In this document: positions 1 to 11,959 of the stretch, one piece after another
Layout: each line of letters starts with the position of its first letter
Position numbering within the stretch: the stretch's first letter is position 1
Assembly: GCA_949130495.1 (NCBI GenBank)
Contig: OX422211.1
Location: forward strand, 531,870,017 to 531,934,016
From: Sambucus nigra
Lineage: Eukaryota; Streptophyta; Magnoliopsida; Dipsacales; Adoxaceae
Length of the DNA: 64,000 bases
Reading direction: 5' to 3'
The notes under the pieces: generated by a model
Database searches by the model: none
What the model saw: only the letters and a program-made list of their open reading frames with translations
What the model was told of the DNA's origin: nothing
Made by a program: the position numbers and the translations under genes

Positions 1-460
1 GAAGATACTTGCGGTCAAACCGCTCCCAGAATGATTGAATCGGAATAGTATCCCTCTCCTCCAAGGTGATGGTGGACTCCCACCACTGCAAATCGGCCCC
101 CACTAGCTTAAATGAGGCCAACAACTGTTTCTGCATGTCCGTGCACTCATACATACGCAAATGACTCTGGATATCTTTCTTCCATTGGCTAACTATGATG
201 ATATCTGAACTACCCCAGAACTCAGGGGGATGCGCCTTCTGAAAGGCATCCCTAACCCGCTCCCATGCTGATGGAAGCTGTGCAGGTACTAGCGCCACTG
301 CCTGAATCTGGGGTGGAGCCTGCTGTACTACCGCCAACGTGGCATTCATTGCCTGAAGAATAATAGAGGCTACTTCATTAGCATTCATCGTTCCCTGAGC
401 CGGAGCTACTGGCTGCTCGGCTTGGGCACGCCTATCCTTTGGTGCACGTCTCGCAGGCAT
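1..460 (-). CDS. Ty3/Gypsy gag, N-terminal part (runs off window)
   Basis: An uninterrupted minus-strand frame begins at the ATG at 458-460 and leaves the window at base 1 (153 codons seen). The product begins MPARRAPKDRRAQ, followed by a Gln/Ala/Pro-rich stretch and a retrotransposon gag core with WERVRDAF, PPEFWGSSD, LVGADLQWWES and SFWERFDRKYL. This layout matches gag of long-LTR Gypsy chromoviruses (Tekay/Del type). Gag forms the cytoplasmic particle that packages element RNA. The start lies about 170 bases inside the primer site, the usual leader length. It is the only structural frame in the window with no stop over its visible length, so this copy may be relatively young. Lineage is inferred from LTR and gag style; pol is outside the window. 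Confidence 0.85.
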   Translation of the reverse strand, partial: MPARRAPKDRRAQAEQPVAPAQGTMNANEVASIILQAMNATLAVVQQAPPQIQAVALVPAQLPSAWERVRDAFQKAHPPEFWGSSDIIIVSQWKKDIQSHLRMYECTDMQKQLLASFKLVGADLQWWESTITLEERDTIPIQSFWERFDRKYL

Positions 461-643
461 CTAAAATGCGAAGATATTTATTAGTCTACAGTTATTATCA
501 AATCTTAAATAGCTGAAGACGTAATCGTAAAAGCAAGAATACAACAATCCTAAAATAGGGCTCTATAACAAAAATGTTAAGCTGAAAGAGAAATAAGTCG
601 TACAGATCCTAAGGACACTAGAACCTGATGCTCTGATACCACC
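461..643 (-). promoter_or_regulatory. Gypsy leader with tRNA-iMet primer binding site
   Basis: On the minus strand the LTR end (...GGGGTGTCACA) is followed two bases later by TGGTATCAGAGC at 630-641. This matches the 3' end of initiator Met tRNA, the standard minus-strand primer of this group. About 170 bases of AT-rich leader then lead to the gag ATG. The leader start (GCATCAGGTTCTAGTGTCC) is nearly identical to that after the LTR at 58780-61809, so the two elements are close relatives. Confidence 0.85.
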
Positions 644-3600
644 TGTGACACCCCGCCTAATTAAATACTGGGGGATCACTCCTTTATTAAATTAAAATCA
701 AGGTGAACAGTTGGTTCATTCTTAGCATCACTGTCGTCAAAATAAAATTTCCAATTTAAACACCCTAAATAATTAAGCTAAGTGTCAAAACCATTTTAGA
801 TATTACTTTCCAAATTTTATTCAAAACCAATATTTTAAAACTTTACATAATTCACAATTTAAAGAATCACACAACAATTATACTAGAACAAACAATCCAA
901 TTAATTAAACATCCAACTGAGAAAATCCCAACATTAGAACTTAAAGGAAAACATCTTGACAGTAATAAAAATCCAAAGTGTAAATACTGGAAATAAAAGA
1001 ATCACAATGTCCAATAAAACAACTGAATAATGGAAATGGGCGACTCATGCCCAACTGATAAAATAAATGCTAGGAGTGGAATCAAGAAATGAGGTCGTCT
1101 AAGCAAGAGGCCTGCAACTCCCACCTAAGCTGCAGCGCGTTCCTTCCAAGGATCCTATGCAAGACGCCCCTGTGGCTGGGCACCTGTAATATATACATAT
1201 ATATGAAAGAGAGAAAAGAAAATAGAGACGGGTCAGAGCTCGATTGAAAAAACGATTTAAAATTTGTTTAACAAGTATTTAAAATGTTTACTGGCCAATG
1301 CAACAACATATTAGTGCGACACTCCCTTGAGAATTTCTCACCTCTCTCCTAATGTGCACGCCTATCGTACTAACCTTCCCAACGATTTAACTTATCTTAT
1401 CTTATGTCGCTCGTAAGATTTAAACTGACAATTTAAACGGTTTAAGAGGTTAATTTCAATTAACATCAAAGTTCTCATTTAACCTTATTTACTTAATAGA
1501 GTCTCTTGGCAATATATCATACTTTTCAAATTCCTATTCTCAATTTGAAATGATTAATCGTTTCTTACTTACCATAAACACAGTAGGTCGTTCCCAAATT
1601 CCAGAATTTAATATATATATATATTAAATACTCATATAATATATATATATATTCTAACGGCACCCCACATAAAAATTATGGTGCGAGCATACTCTGCTAT
1701 GGAGTCCTCGTATCACTCGTACTAAGGGAAATACAAGTTCGGAATCACTCTCGATCTGTATTAATACAAACACAAACAACATTGAGGCGAAGCATAGATT
1801 CCAAGTCTTTAAGAAGTCAGTACATGCCCTCACGTCTCTTAGGACCGTCTGAACTATCGATTCGATAGCCTGTACCGAAGGATTTCTATGTTCTAGGGTA
1901 TGAGTCAATATCCTCCATAAAGGTCCCATCGAGATAAGACTATCCCAGCGCGGTAACCTCAGGGATAACAAGTAGCGCGGGCATGGTTTTCTCACGTATA
2001 TAGTATATGCATAAACACAGTCATATAAATATACTACTATTACCACATCAAATTTAGGTACATCTCATAACCCATAATTATGATATTTATCCTTATTTCT
2101 CGTTATTTAGTTATCACGTATAACGGTTCGTTTCTTACTTTAATTTGTGGAATTATCCCAACTTATTAAGTGACACTCGTGGATTCCTATCCTCCCAAAT
2201 GTAATTTCAGTAGGTACTCATTTATTTACCAACGTAACTACCTTACTCATCTCCCCCTTTTTATCCTAGTTCCATTGTCCCTTATATGTAAACATCCACG
2301 AAAAAGTAAATCTTGTCTTACATCAAAGATTTCATATTATCAATAAGTCCTACTGGACTTCTTTATCTCCCAAAATATTTTAATAAGGATGTCCAAGGAT
2401 TATTACACCTTTAAATTAAATTTAACTATTTAGAAGGGGAATTATGAAACTTCCAGGAGGGGTCGATCGATCGATGGCAAGGCTCGATCGATCGATGCGT
2501 CGATCGATCGACACTCCTAGTTCGATCGATCGATCAAATAGGTATGGGGAATTCTGCAGATTAACAGTTACGGGTTCTATCATCCAACATCATCCAAATA
2601 CGGATTTTTAACACCCAAACTCCCAGAAATTTGTACTGTAAACATTATAGACCCAAACTAACAATCTTCTCCGTAAATCATGTGAATTTTCATCAATAAC
2701 CATGGATTAAAGGGCCAAAACTTATATAAATCTTATGAACCCTGGAAATTTCTTTAACTTTGTTCTAATCAACCTTTTTCCAGAATTTCTACTTCTAATC
2801 CATCATAAATCCATGTTTCAACCTCTACATATGAAGGGGAATTTCCAGATTAACATTTATATCATTACTACATGCAATTTTCCTATCTCCAACATGGGTT
2901 TTCTTCTATGAAACTCATCCTAATCAACCTTACACTAACATGAATGGTGCATTGAAGAAATTAAGCAAGATAAATACTTGCTTGGGAGTTTTTGGTCTCT
3001 GATTTGTGCTGAAATCAGTGTGGTTACGATCCTTGCGACGTGATCTCTCGTTTGGCGGCGGCGGCGGTGCATACGGAGAGGTTTTCAGCCTAGAATTCCT
3101 TGGCAATCTCTCTACTTCCTTCTCCAATGGTCGTCACTTGATTTTGGTTGTGTCAAACCTAGAATACAACCCTAAGAATCTGATATAACCTTGTAATTTT
3201 TGTGGGTTTAATTACCCAAAATTACGAAATGTCCGAAACGCCCTCCTGGGTGCTAAATAGGCCTAAAAACACCCCGAGACCCAAACTAAACCTCCGGGTA
3301 CATATTTTTGAATATCTCGACGCTTTTGGACACTTTGGCGCACTCGAAATGACCATACGGGTGACTTATAAGTTTTTCACTTTTATTAATCAATATTTAG
3401 TCCTGACACGACACAGGCGCGTCCCGACTTAAATTTTCAAAATTGTCATTTTATTCACTCGTGACATTTAATAGAACCAATATCATATATTACTTTGCTC
3501 ATTATTAATATTCAACAAGTTTCCCATACTTACTAACTCACATCACGTTAGTAATTATAAAAATAATAAATTTCTGAATTTATATTATATTAATAACTCA

Positions 3601-3655
3601 CATTAAATTTAATAAATCCCCAAATTTAGAAAGTATAAAAATACGGGGTATTACA
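644..3655 (-). repeat. 5' LTR (3.0 kb) of minus-strand Gypsy element
   Basis: In element orientation it runs from TGTAATACCCCGTATTTTTA at 3655 to GGGGTGTCACA at 644, with TG...CA ends and the primer site directly beyond. It is non-coding apart from short chance ORFs. It holds an (AT)n stretch near 1610-1650, a GGC-rich patch at 3054-3068, and a cluster of CGAT palindromes at 2463-2535. Bases 3200-3480 resemble the LTR fragment at 41348-41683, and the end of the LTR resembles the one at 58780-61809. The other LTR of this element lies outside the window. Confidence 0.85.
2463..2535. repeat. Cluster of four TCGATCGATCGAT palindromes in LTR
   Basis: Four 12-14 base runs of the self-complementary CGAT unit lie at 2463-2475, 2484-2496, 2500-2511 and 2522-2535, separated by 3-10 bases of unrelated sequence. 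They lie about 1.1-1.2 kb into the LTR in element orientation. Similar palindromes occur in other LTR families here. Confidence 0.8.
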
Positions 3656-4057
3656 GTCACTTTTGAGAGTGTATGGATAAGACTCAACTCTTCATACACT
3701 CTCATCTCGTCGAGAGAGTGTTGACCATTAATTTGCCACATAAAGTGTTTTTCTCCACCAAAGTGATGTTGTTACACTGTTTCCCCTTCTCGGTGTCATT
3801 GAGAGTGTGTGAAGAGACGAGACTCTTTATAAATGAAATGTGAAAGGATAAAAAATAATGATAAAAGAAGGATCAATATCATAACCTAAAATCATATTAT
3901 ATAAGAAAACACAAGAGAAAATCCCAAAATCGAATGAGTAGTAAAATTAATATTCTCACGTGACACAAGAATACAAAATCATTTAATATTGTAGAATCAA
4001 GATTATCAAAATATTTAAAGCATTATAATCCTATTCAATTCTTTTTCTAAACACAAC
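3656..4057. other. Unassigned spacer with a short perfect hairpin
   Basis: No gene or element is recognised. A perfect 11-base inverted repeat, GAGAGTGTATG at 3665-3675 and CATACACTCTC at 3693-3703, encloses a 17-base loop. The motif GAGAGTGT recurs near 3712 and 3802. It could be the remnant of a DNA transposon end, but no partner end or target duplication was found. Confidence 0.4.
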
Positions 4058-4610
4058 AATATTAAGGATTTTTGGGTAGATTTAAAGTCATCTCATTTGG
4101 TGTTTTCATGATCATTTTGGGATATGCACAGTTTGGAAGTAGAGGCTGCAGCCCTTTTAAGCGGTCTTAAACATTTGCAAGATTATAAAGTTTATGAAGT
4201 GATTGTATAATTGGATTCAAAGATTCAAATTGAAGTTATTTTGAACAAATGCAAGTGTCCTTGGAGAATCAGATGTATGGTTGACCAAATAGTTCTTTTA
4301 TCCTCGTATATTAATTGTACCTTCTGTCATGTTTATAGAGAGGTCAATTGGGCAGCTAATTTTTATCTGAAAGAGGAAGTGATGAAGATATTTCATTTTC
4401 ACTCATCAGGTTAAGTCTCTTCCTAAGGAATCAAAAGTCTTATTCAAACAGATAGATTGAATATCGCCTCTTTTAAATTTCTTTAGTTGTTTTGTAAGGG
4501 CCCTATGATAAAGGGCTTTATTTCCTTTCAGTTACTTTTGTAAGTTCTTTGGGTTCTGCCATTTGTTTTCAATAAAAATATATCTTTATTTAAAAAAATA
4601 ATATTAAGGA
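4058..4610 (+). mobile_element. 5'-truncated LINE (non-LTR retrotransposon)
   Basis: The insert at 4069-4599 is flanked by a perfect 11-base direct repeat AATATTAAGGA (4058-4068 and 4600-4610). It ends in a polyadenylation signal AATAAA (4571-4576) and a short A-rich tail (4592-4598). This is the signature of target-primed reverse transcription that stopped early. Only the C-terminal RNase H-like part of the LINE ORF remains. Confidence 0.85.
4117..4414 (+). pseudogene. LINE RNase H-like domain remnant
   Basis: The frame reads from about W-D-M-H-S-L-E-V-E-A-A-A-L-L-S-G-L to the stop at 4412-4414. The EVEAAALLSGL stretch, a following L-D-S-K and the late REVNWAANF segment match the RNase H-like domain at the C-terminus of plant LINE ORF2 and related host proteins. 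An in-frame TAA at about 4208-4210, just before LDSK, breaks it. It sits inside the truncated LINE defined by target duplications and poly(A), so a LINE origin is preferred over a host gene fragment. Confidence 0.75.
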
Positions 4611-4948
4611 GTGACTAATTTAATCTCATATGTGTATGAAGAATAAAAAATGTAAGTTTTTATAAAAAGTTGCATTTGTTGACAAATTTGCTTACCTTAT
4701 GCTAAAAATGCAATACGATCATGTGTTTAACAACAAAAAATATCCAGCTACTTAAAAATCCCTCAACAAATGGTGTTATGAAATAAAATATCCATTCATT
4801 TGAATTTGAAACAATAGCCCTATATAGTTTTTAATGTCACTTAAGCGCTTGACTTGTGGCTCTTTTCAACACATGGGCTTTTTTCAATGATTGGCTTTTC
4901 ACACTTGCATTTGTTGTCACCTAGTGAATGATACTTAAATTCAAATTA
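4611..4948. other. AT-rich spacer, nothing recognised
   Basis: No ORF, repeat end or structured motif seen between the LINE target duplication and the next LTR start. Confidence 0.5.
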
Positions 4949-5501
4949 TATAATACCCCGTATTTTTAAAGGTAATCTATAATTAATTAAATAAAAGAAA
5001 TTTATTTAATTAAATGGGTATCAAAGTTTAATATATAATTAAATTTGTGAATTTAATGAGAATTTATAGTTGTAATGAATTAAAATGAAATCATAGAGTT
5101 TAATTCGTAAAATTTTGAAGTTTTGTGTTCTAAAGTTTAATTATTATAAAGATTGGGGCTTAAACAATAATTATCATAAGTTGTAATTAAATTGAGTAGA
5201 TAGGGAAGTATGGGAAAAGCACGAGGGTAAGTTAGTCTTTGTGTATTACTTGGGGATTAAGCTAGGGATTGTAAATTCAGATTTTGAGTTTTATACAACC
5301 ACCACTTGAATTCGTAAGGATGCAACCATGACAGTTTGAGCAGCTACCTGGGGATTTGAGCTGCTATCGCGGTAGAACACAACCATGATTGCGGTGATGT
5401 CTAAAAACGGCTCAGTCGCGGCCCGATACTGAGGCCTATGGGTTTGGATTTGGTTTATTAGCCTTTTCAAAGCATAAGGTCTCATTTTATCACTCAGCAA
5501 C
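4949..5501 (+). repeat. Outer Gypsy LTR, piece 1 of 3
   Basis: It begins TATAATACCCCGTATTTTTAAAG, a decayed form of the TGTAATACCCCG LTR start, and is cut at 5501 by the Gypsy element at 5502-17376. The sequence resumes at 17377 and, after a second insertion, at 29752, ending at 31231 just before a primer site. The three pieces add to about 2.94 kb, the size of the other LTRs here. A GC-richer patch (5330-5450) resembles leader or coding DNA but has no convincing frame. Confidence 0.65.
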
Positions 5502-6497
5502 TGTAATACCCCGTAATTTTAATGCATTATTTAAATATATTTTATATTATGAAATATTTTTATCTGTTGTTTATCTACAATGACTAGTGTCGTCACTATT
5601 ATATTCGTTTGTGTAATTTTTATATGGAACATAATACACATATATAGATTAATAATTGTTCAATAAATAAGTTTAAACTCGTATATTGAAAATGTTGATG
5701 GGTTAGTTCGAATGACTTGTGAGAGAGTTAGAATGTTCGTTTTTAGTTTAAAAAGTTTGGTTTTAAGCCCCATAGGCTAGTATATGGTTTAGTTTACACC
5801 TTGGGCTATTTGGATATAATTTTAGGGTTAATGGGTCAAGGTCTATATGGGGCATAACCCTAATTTCATGATTAGCAATATAAAATTAAAATTAGGGTGT
5901 ACTTAAAGACTTTTTCACACATTAGAGGAGAACCCTAGAGTTAGAGAGAGGAAGCTAGTGGGAGAAGAGGAGAATTGGGGGCTTTTCAATTAAGATTTCC
6001 ACTTACTTCAATTTAAAGGCAAATCTACATAATTTTATTTGTGTTATAATATGATTATGTATTGGATTCTAAACCTAATTTGTTAAATATGAAATTTAGA
6101 ACAAATTAATCAAGTAATTAGGATTAATAGTCATTTTATGGTATTAAGATTAAACTATGATAATTCTTAATTAGATTAGGTTATGATTTAACTAAAATTG
6201 TTATATTATTGATCTATTTGTAAATCAAACGAAAAGTCCTTGATTGGTGGAAGAATTGATGAAAGATTTGAACCCAGTTGATTAAAGATTGAATTATAGG
6301 GTTCTTGGATAAATTATAATTAATCCCATTAAATATTGTTGGTGTCATATAAAAATCGTAGTTATATGTTAGGAGTGATGAGGGAACAGTTATATATGAA
6401 TATATTTGGGTTTTATGATGATTTAGGAGCTTGGTAGGACATTAATGGAGGATTTTGAGGTCAAAACCCGTCGGTAGAATAAGAACCTTTTATAGAG

Positions 6498-6517
6498 GTA
6501 TCATCGATCGATGATAC
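6498..6517. repeat. 20-bp perfect palindrome GTATCATCGATCGATGATAC
   Basis: A perfectly self-complementary 20-mer about 1.0 kb into the 5' LTR. In the 3' LTR the same arms occur at 15946-15990 but are separated by an extra spacer (CATCCCTGAGATTCAC), so the pairing arms are kept while the loop differs. Confidence 0.85.
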
Positions 6518-6943
6518 AAGATTGTAGTAAATTGACATACGAATGCATGGGTGCTAGTTTCGAATTTTTTGGATTTTTATTAAATTTTTAATGAATATTT
6601 TACTAAGAGGGAACAAGGTCGAATTTAGATTGGAGTGAAATTCCTAACTAAATGAGAATTCTGAAATTAAGTAATGATGAGTTAAGACTTAGTAAACTTG
6701 TGTGGTTAGGATTACTACTCGTGTGTATTTGTGTTTTTAGTTCCAAGAGTCTAATCGATTGTTATTTTGTTTGAGAAGTTTAGAGATCTGGATTGGATGT
6801 CCATTAGTCTTAAGAGTTGTGACTCGTTTAATATTGAGAATACTTTTAATTAATAGAAGGTAATTAAGTTAATACATTTGGGTCAAGACATGTAATCTTT
6901 AGCTACTTAAGATTACTTATCTTATATATTATGTTCAAAACAT

Positions 6944-6990
6944 TGGGTGTGCGTTCCCGAGAAAGACGTACTATATTATTTTGTGGAAAC

Positions 6991-7032
<42 letters not shown>

Positions 7033-7245
7033 TATAGGTGTGCGTACCCGATAAATACATACTAGAACATTGGGCTTGTGTACCTGATAAATAAGTACTA
7101 GAATATTGAGTGTGCTTACAAGATAAATACATACTAGACTATCTTATGTGAAAAACATTGGGTGTGCATACATGTTAAATACGCACTGTACTATATTATA
7201 AGCAAAACATTGGGTGTGTGTACCCGATAAATATGTACTCGATGG
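6944..7245 (+). repeat. Degenerate 38-50 bp tandem repeats in the LTR
   Basis: A unit resembling AACATTGGGTGTGCGTAC followed by CCGATAAATACGTACTAG recurs about six times, interrupted by a (TA)n tract near 6988-7022. The 3' LTR carries a matching array at about 16410-16740. The conserved core is GGTGTGCGTACC. It was part of the element before insertion. Confidence 0.7.
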
Positions 7246-7389
7246 GTGGTAATTATGTATTTTACGGTGATTAGTACTATTATATATACTTGAGATGAGT
7301 AGAATAGTAATTTATGAATATTCAAATGAGTTTCATAATATGTAATCATGGGATACATTTGGGTCTAGTATTAGATGTCTATGATATTT

Positions 7390-10086
7390 AGGACTATCAC
7401 ACCCTATTTTTGGTATGAATATACAAAATATTTGACAAAGCAATGGACTAAAGTTGAGGAGGAAAAAAACTTTATTCATAAGATATAGTCACACATTTAT
7501 TTTACTACCACCATGGGGGTGAATTAAGGATATTACATATTATTCCCAAACTGGAAAATAACGTGAGTTATAGAAAATCGTCACTCCTTTCTCCCATCTT
7601 CTTTAATCTCCCTCGATATAGATATATAAGCAAACATGTGGTCCGTGCGTATCAAAAAAAGGGAGGGGGATTTATCCTCTTTTTCCTAAAACATATGGAG
7701 GAAAAAGGAATTAGCACAAATATGCTAAGTAGATCTTTCCAATTCTGTAATAAATTATATGTAAATTGAAGCTTGGAGTGTGTATAGAGTAATTTTTTTT
7801 CTATAAAAGCACCGGTACAATTTATAACAAGAAAGTCAAGAGATTTAAACTGATAATCCTATACTTACCAGCTTACAACTGGGAATAGAAATAATGAAGC
7901 ATAATCAGTATAACCAAATTTTAATATCAGCCCAACAAATTTGAAAAAAAGTGACTAGCTAGCACACTATTAAAGCGACACTCATACGTATGTAGCGATA
8001 AAACTATGCTCTCAAACATATGATACCTTAGGCTAAGTAGGAAAATTCCTTGGGATAACATGGAAGTTTACTCGCTAGTTAATATTGACTCTTTGATAAG
8101 AATAATTTTCACAAAGGTGCAGCGTGAACCGATTCAATCATTACAATGATTTCATGACATCAATTATTATATGAGAGGGGTTGAAATTGATCCATAATTA
8201 AATGTCACATAGGTATAACAACATAAATAGTATGGTATTATTATACACATACTAGGAATAGTGTAGTGCTATCAGAGTGTGATATCAGTAGCATTAAAAT
8301 AAGTACGCTGAAAATTATTATTGAAAGGATAAAACCTACTTGTATGTTGAGTAGAATGGACTTAATTAGGATTAAATTTGAGATCGGGAGTGTTGGTACT
8401 TGATTATCTGTATATAAACATTTTTGTAAGTAGGTGTAGTTGATAATAATGTCTATTAGGAAAATAAATAGGAAAAATTGGGTTTATTAAAGTTTAAGGG
8501 TTAATTTGTAATTATTTTAGGGCTTTAAAATATAGGACTTAGGGTCAAATTTGAAAAGTGGTGCAGAGTCTTTTATTCAAAATTTACCATATAGATGTAG
8601 GAAAAAGTTGGGGTTAAAATTCATAACTTGAAATAACTATAAAGGGTTAGTTGGTAAATACAGGACGATAGTTTTAACCTAAAATCTTATTTTTTGTAAC
8701 TTGAGTTAGTATTGACCAAATACCGCCTTATCTTATACAATGTTGACCAAAAACATTTAATACAAACTTTTGAAAAAATAAAAAAAATTTAATTGGCCTT
8801 GCACCCTCACACCCTTGGTCAAGGTTTCTGGTAAAAAAAATTCATCTCCAACCTCTCGACAATTGACCTAGGGTTTGAAAAAACTTTGAACTTGAATAAA
8901 CTTTGAGTTTTAGAACATTTGAGATGATTCTTGAACAAATCCAACCTATTTTTTCACAAGGAATCTATATATATAAGTTTCATGGATTGAGGTTCAGTCT
9001 TCATCGCGTTTTCAAACACTGTGTTTTATATAAAAAAATTGACCAAACATTCATGGTTTTACTAGATACGACAATAGGCTTTAAGATTATGGTTGGGTTT
9101 CTGCTATTCTAAGGAAGAGTTTGATTTTTGTTTGAAGGATCGAGGTACTCTTTTTGCAACTAAACTTTCGAGAAATTGTGATTCAAAGCTTATAAGTTTT
9201 AAAAAATGGCCACTACACTTGAGCTCCTGGGCTCATAAGAAACTTATTACTCACTTTGAAACTCATTCAGAGTCAAAGAAAAAAGTTTCACCATAAAAGC
9301 TCAATCTTTTATAGAGTTTTTGAAATTTTCTTCAAACAGACGTTGTTCTACACGTAAGAACCTAGTGTTTTCGATTTGTATAAACATAAACACAGTGCAG
9401 AAAACTATTGGAATTAAAAAATAGAAATTAATGCATAAATGATAGTGTACCAGTTTAGAGGGAAAACGAAAAACTTTGGATTGGCTGAAGAGGTGAGTTT
9501 TGTTGCTAATGATCGTAGGGGTTTTATTGTGGAAGTTGGGGGGAGTTTATTGGTGAATATACGAGTAGGTTTCTCCATAAGATTAAGAATAAGATTGTGG
9601 GAAGTTTAAATTCACATGGTTACATGGTGTAGCCATGTGATTTTGTCTTCTTGTCCCTAGGTGGGAGCTGATTTGGCATGGGCGAAATTGTAAATATCAA
9701 GGTTTTGACATTAGTCCTTGGAAATAAGGTTTTATATTTATTTGGTACTAAATATATATTTTTTCCATGTTTTAGGGGAATTTGTGTAATTTCATGAAAG
9801 TCCCGGGGTTGTGATTGTAAATTCTTATTAGTTGAAATGGTATAAAGTTTGGGTATAGGGGAAATATAGGTTAAATTATACTTCTTTTAAAACTACAGGG
9901 GTATTTTGGTCAGTTTATAACTTTAGGGGGTTCTTGGGTAATTAAGCAAAGTTGCAGGGTTGGTAATATATTTTTAACTTTCTTATGATGTTTCTAGATT
10001 TGAGTAATTTATAAGAGAGATTAAGGGTAATTTAGGTATTTATTGATTTAATTGGCTCGGTTGAAGTGTACGAGTGTTATAAGGAC
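7390..10086 (+). mobile_element. Solo LTR of another Gypsy family
   Basis: The 2687-bp insert 7395-10081 is flanked by a perfect 5-bp duplication AGGAC (7390-7394 and 10082-10086). Its empty site can be compared with the uninterrupted 3' LTR near 16880. It begins TATCACACCC and ends GAGTGTTATA, which fits a TGTCACACCC...TGTTACA LTR whose terminal TG and CA have both become TA. No primer site, gag or pol is inside, so it is best read as a solo LTR left by LTR-LTR recombination. Short ORFs at 7563, 8903 and 9093 show no domain and are treated as chance. Confidence 0.7.
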
Positions 10087-10583
10087 TGTTAGGGTGATAT
10101 AACTTTAACGAGACTAAAATATGAGAGGAAGGTGTGTAATTATATTATAGTCCAACTTAGTTATATATTTATATTAAATAGGCTTGCTGTTAATATCCCC
10201 TATTAATAATTTTCACAATATAGGCCACTAGTGCAGCCTTACCCCTGATCCATTCTTGAGTTACTCTTCGTTGTTGATCTTCAAGATGTAGGTGTCGATC
10301 ATGTATGCTCATGCTCCATTTCCTTTTCATTATTGCGTCAGATATTATTAGAGACAATTACTATATATTTAATTTTGGCATGTATTACGATGGTGGTAGT
10401 TTTTGAGGATTCTGCTACTTTACTTTATGTTGGTTTGGTATCAGAGTATTGTGGTTCACTTCATTATGGGTTACTTTATTTTTGTATATAATCATGATTT
10501 GAATGATATTAATTTATTTAGACTAATGTTTTATTTATTTTAATCATGATCAATCTAATTTAAATTTTATGGGGTGTCACAGT

Positions 10584-10595
10584 TGTTATCAGAGC
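10584..10595 (+). promoter_or_regulatory. Primer binding site (tRNA-iMet type)
   Basis: TGTTATCAGAGC lies two bases after the LTR end, one substitution from TGGTATCAGAGC. Confidence 0.85.
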
Positions 10596-11930
10596 ATTCA
10601 AGGTTTTAGTGTTCTAGGGATCTTGAGTGCATAGCGTTCTTTGATTACTTTAGAGATTTACTATTTAGGATTTTTATTCTCTACAATGACAACATTTTAG
10701 GGGATTTTGCGCCACTGTTCGAGATGAACGAATCAAAGCGATCAAAGTGTATCGAGAGGGTTCCTTGTTTAAATTTAAATTCTGAGACATCCTTACCATG
10801 AAGTTCTCTTTGATTGGGAGTTAGGGTCCATTAGATGTGAGACCTTTGGAATGTTCTTAACGTATGGTTCAAGGGCATATGTTTCTACTCACCATCCATA
10901 ACGGTTAAAAAAGAAAAAGTTATAGAGACCTCATCTAGACGACCGCGCAGTAACTAATATGAGGAGGAGTTTAATTTTCTTACTCTTTCTGCACCGGGAG
11001 AGATTAATACAGAAGTGAAGAAGACTATCTGAAATTTTAGCTATAGTACGAGAAGACTTTTATAGTTAGCATAAACCTTACGTGAAGAGTTTGACATGTG
11101 TTATTAGGAAACCTCTCTTCATCACTTGCGCTCATGGGTTAGAAGTTACCAACCTACATCAGTAGGACCGTCACAAGTATCTAAAGGATGGAGATCCTAA
11201 GGCTGGGAAGATTAAGTCCAAAATATGCCCAAATATTAAATATGTGGTAGTGTCATCCTGGGTAGGGAAGACCTCACCAGAAAATGGAATTGCATAGGGA
11301 CAGGAGACCCCAAGAATTTTCCAATAATATACAATATGATATGTTACGAACAATAGAGTTAAGAAAATTTTGACCAATGAGGTCACGACCAATAAGAGTA
11401 GGCTCAACGAAATAGTTTTTTGTAGAAATGACCATATAAACATGGTCATCAGGGTTGTTGGTAGTGTTTCCATTTTGATAAGTTCCTTTAAAGGAAGGTG
11501 TTATGTTTAAGTCGAGTGAGGCCATTTAGTATGAGATTTTTAGGACACCACCGGGGGATAATTTCGAGAATGTTTATGTCTCATGCGCACAAGTCTTGCT
11601 TAGACATCGAGGAGTTGTCACTTTTTATTAGTAGCATGTTTACCAATATTTTGTGATATATATCTTTATCTCTTATATTTATGTATATGTGGATACTCCT
11701 AACGAGTAGGGGGCTGCGTTACATCTTGATTGTAGACATGTGGAATTTTATTGGCAGGTTGTTGCTCGACTTGGTATTCAGCCATTTTATTGATGAAGAC
11801 ATGTGGGCTTATGATTCGTATTATATAGCTTTGAGTAGTAATTATATGTATTACTCTTATATCGACTACCGGGGGTACGTTTTTACAATTGTCAGTTTCA
11901 GTAAGGGGATGTTCTTATAGTTATGCATAG
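10596..11930 (+). pseudogene. Decayed leader, gag and protease region of Gypsy element
   Basis: The leader GCATTCAAGGTTTTAGTGTTCTAGGG resembles those of the other Gypsy elements. No continuous gag frame is left. A patch at about 10750-10800 (AGGGTTCCTTGTTT) also occurs near 61005 and 63713. Bases 11585-11930 lie where the protease should be and are full of stops. The ORF at 11681-11920 covers this zone but no catalytic D-S/T-G is recognisable. Assignment rests mainly on position between primer site and reverse transcriptase. Confidence 0.45.
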
Positions 11931-11959
11931 GCTCGAGGGAAGATGTGGCACACACTAGT

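Larger units (their letters stand above)
5502..10581 (+). repeat. 5' LTR, split by a solo-LTR insertion
   Basis: The parts 5502-7394 and 10087-10581 align with the 3' LTR (14951-17376, 2.43 kb). The intervening 2.69 kb has no counterpart there. The two LTRs share the start, the palindrome region, the 40-50 base repeats and the end, which reads GGTGTCACA. A possible TATA (AATATAAAA) lies near 5877. Confidence 0.85.

Noticed and set aside
3006..3432. Two overlapping plus-strand ORFs of 60 and 76 codons
   Set aside because: They lie inside the minus-strand Gypsy LTR, have no domain and include low-complexity GGC-derived glycines. Chance ORFs.
4117..4414. Host RNase H-like gene
   Set aside because: Flanking 11-bp duplications and poly(A) show it is a truncated LINE insertion, and it has an in-frame stop.
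6944..7245. CRISPR-like regularly spaced repeats
   Set aside because: Units are degenerate, tandem without unique spacers, and lie in a plant LTR present in two copies.
8903..9296. Two adjacent ORFs of about 68 codons within the solo LTR
   Set aside because: No motif, codon use like the surrounding AT-rich DNA, and position inside a defined LTR insertion.
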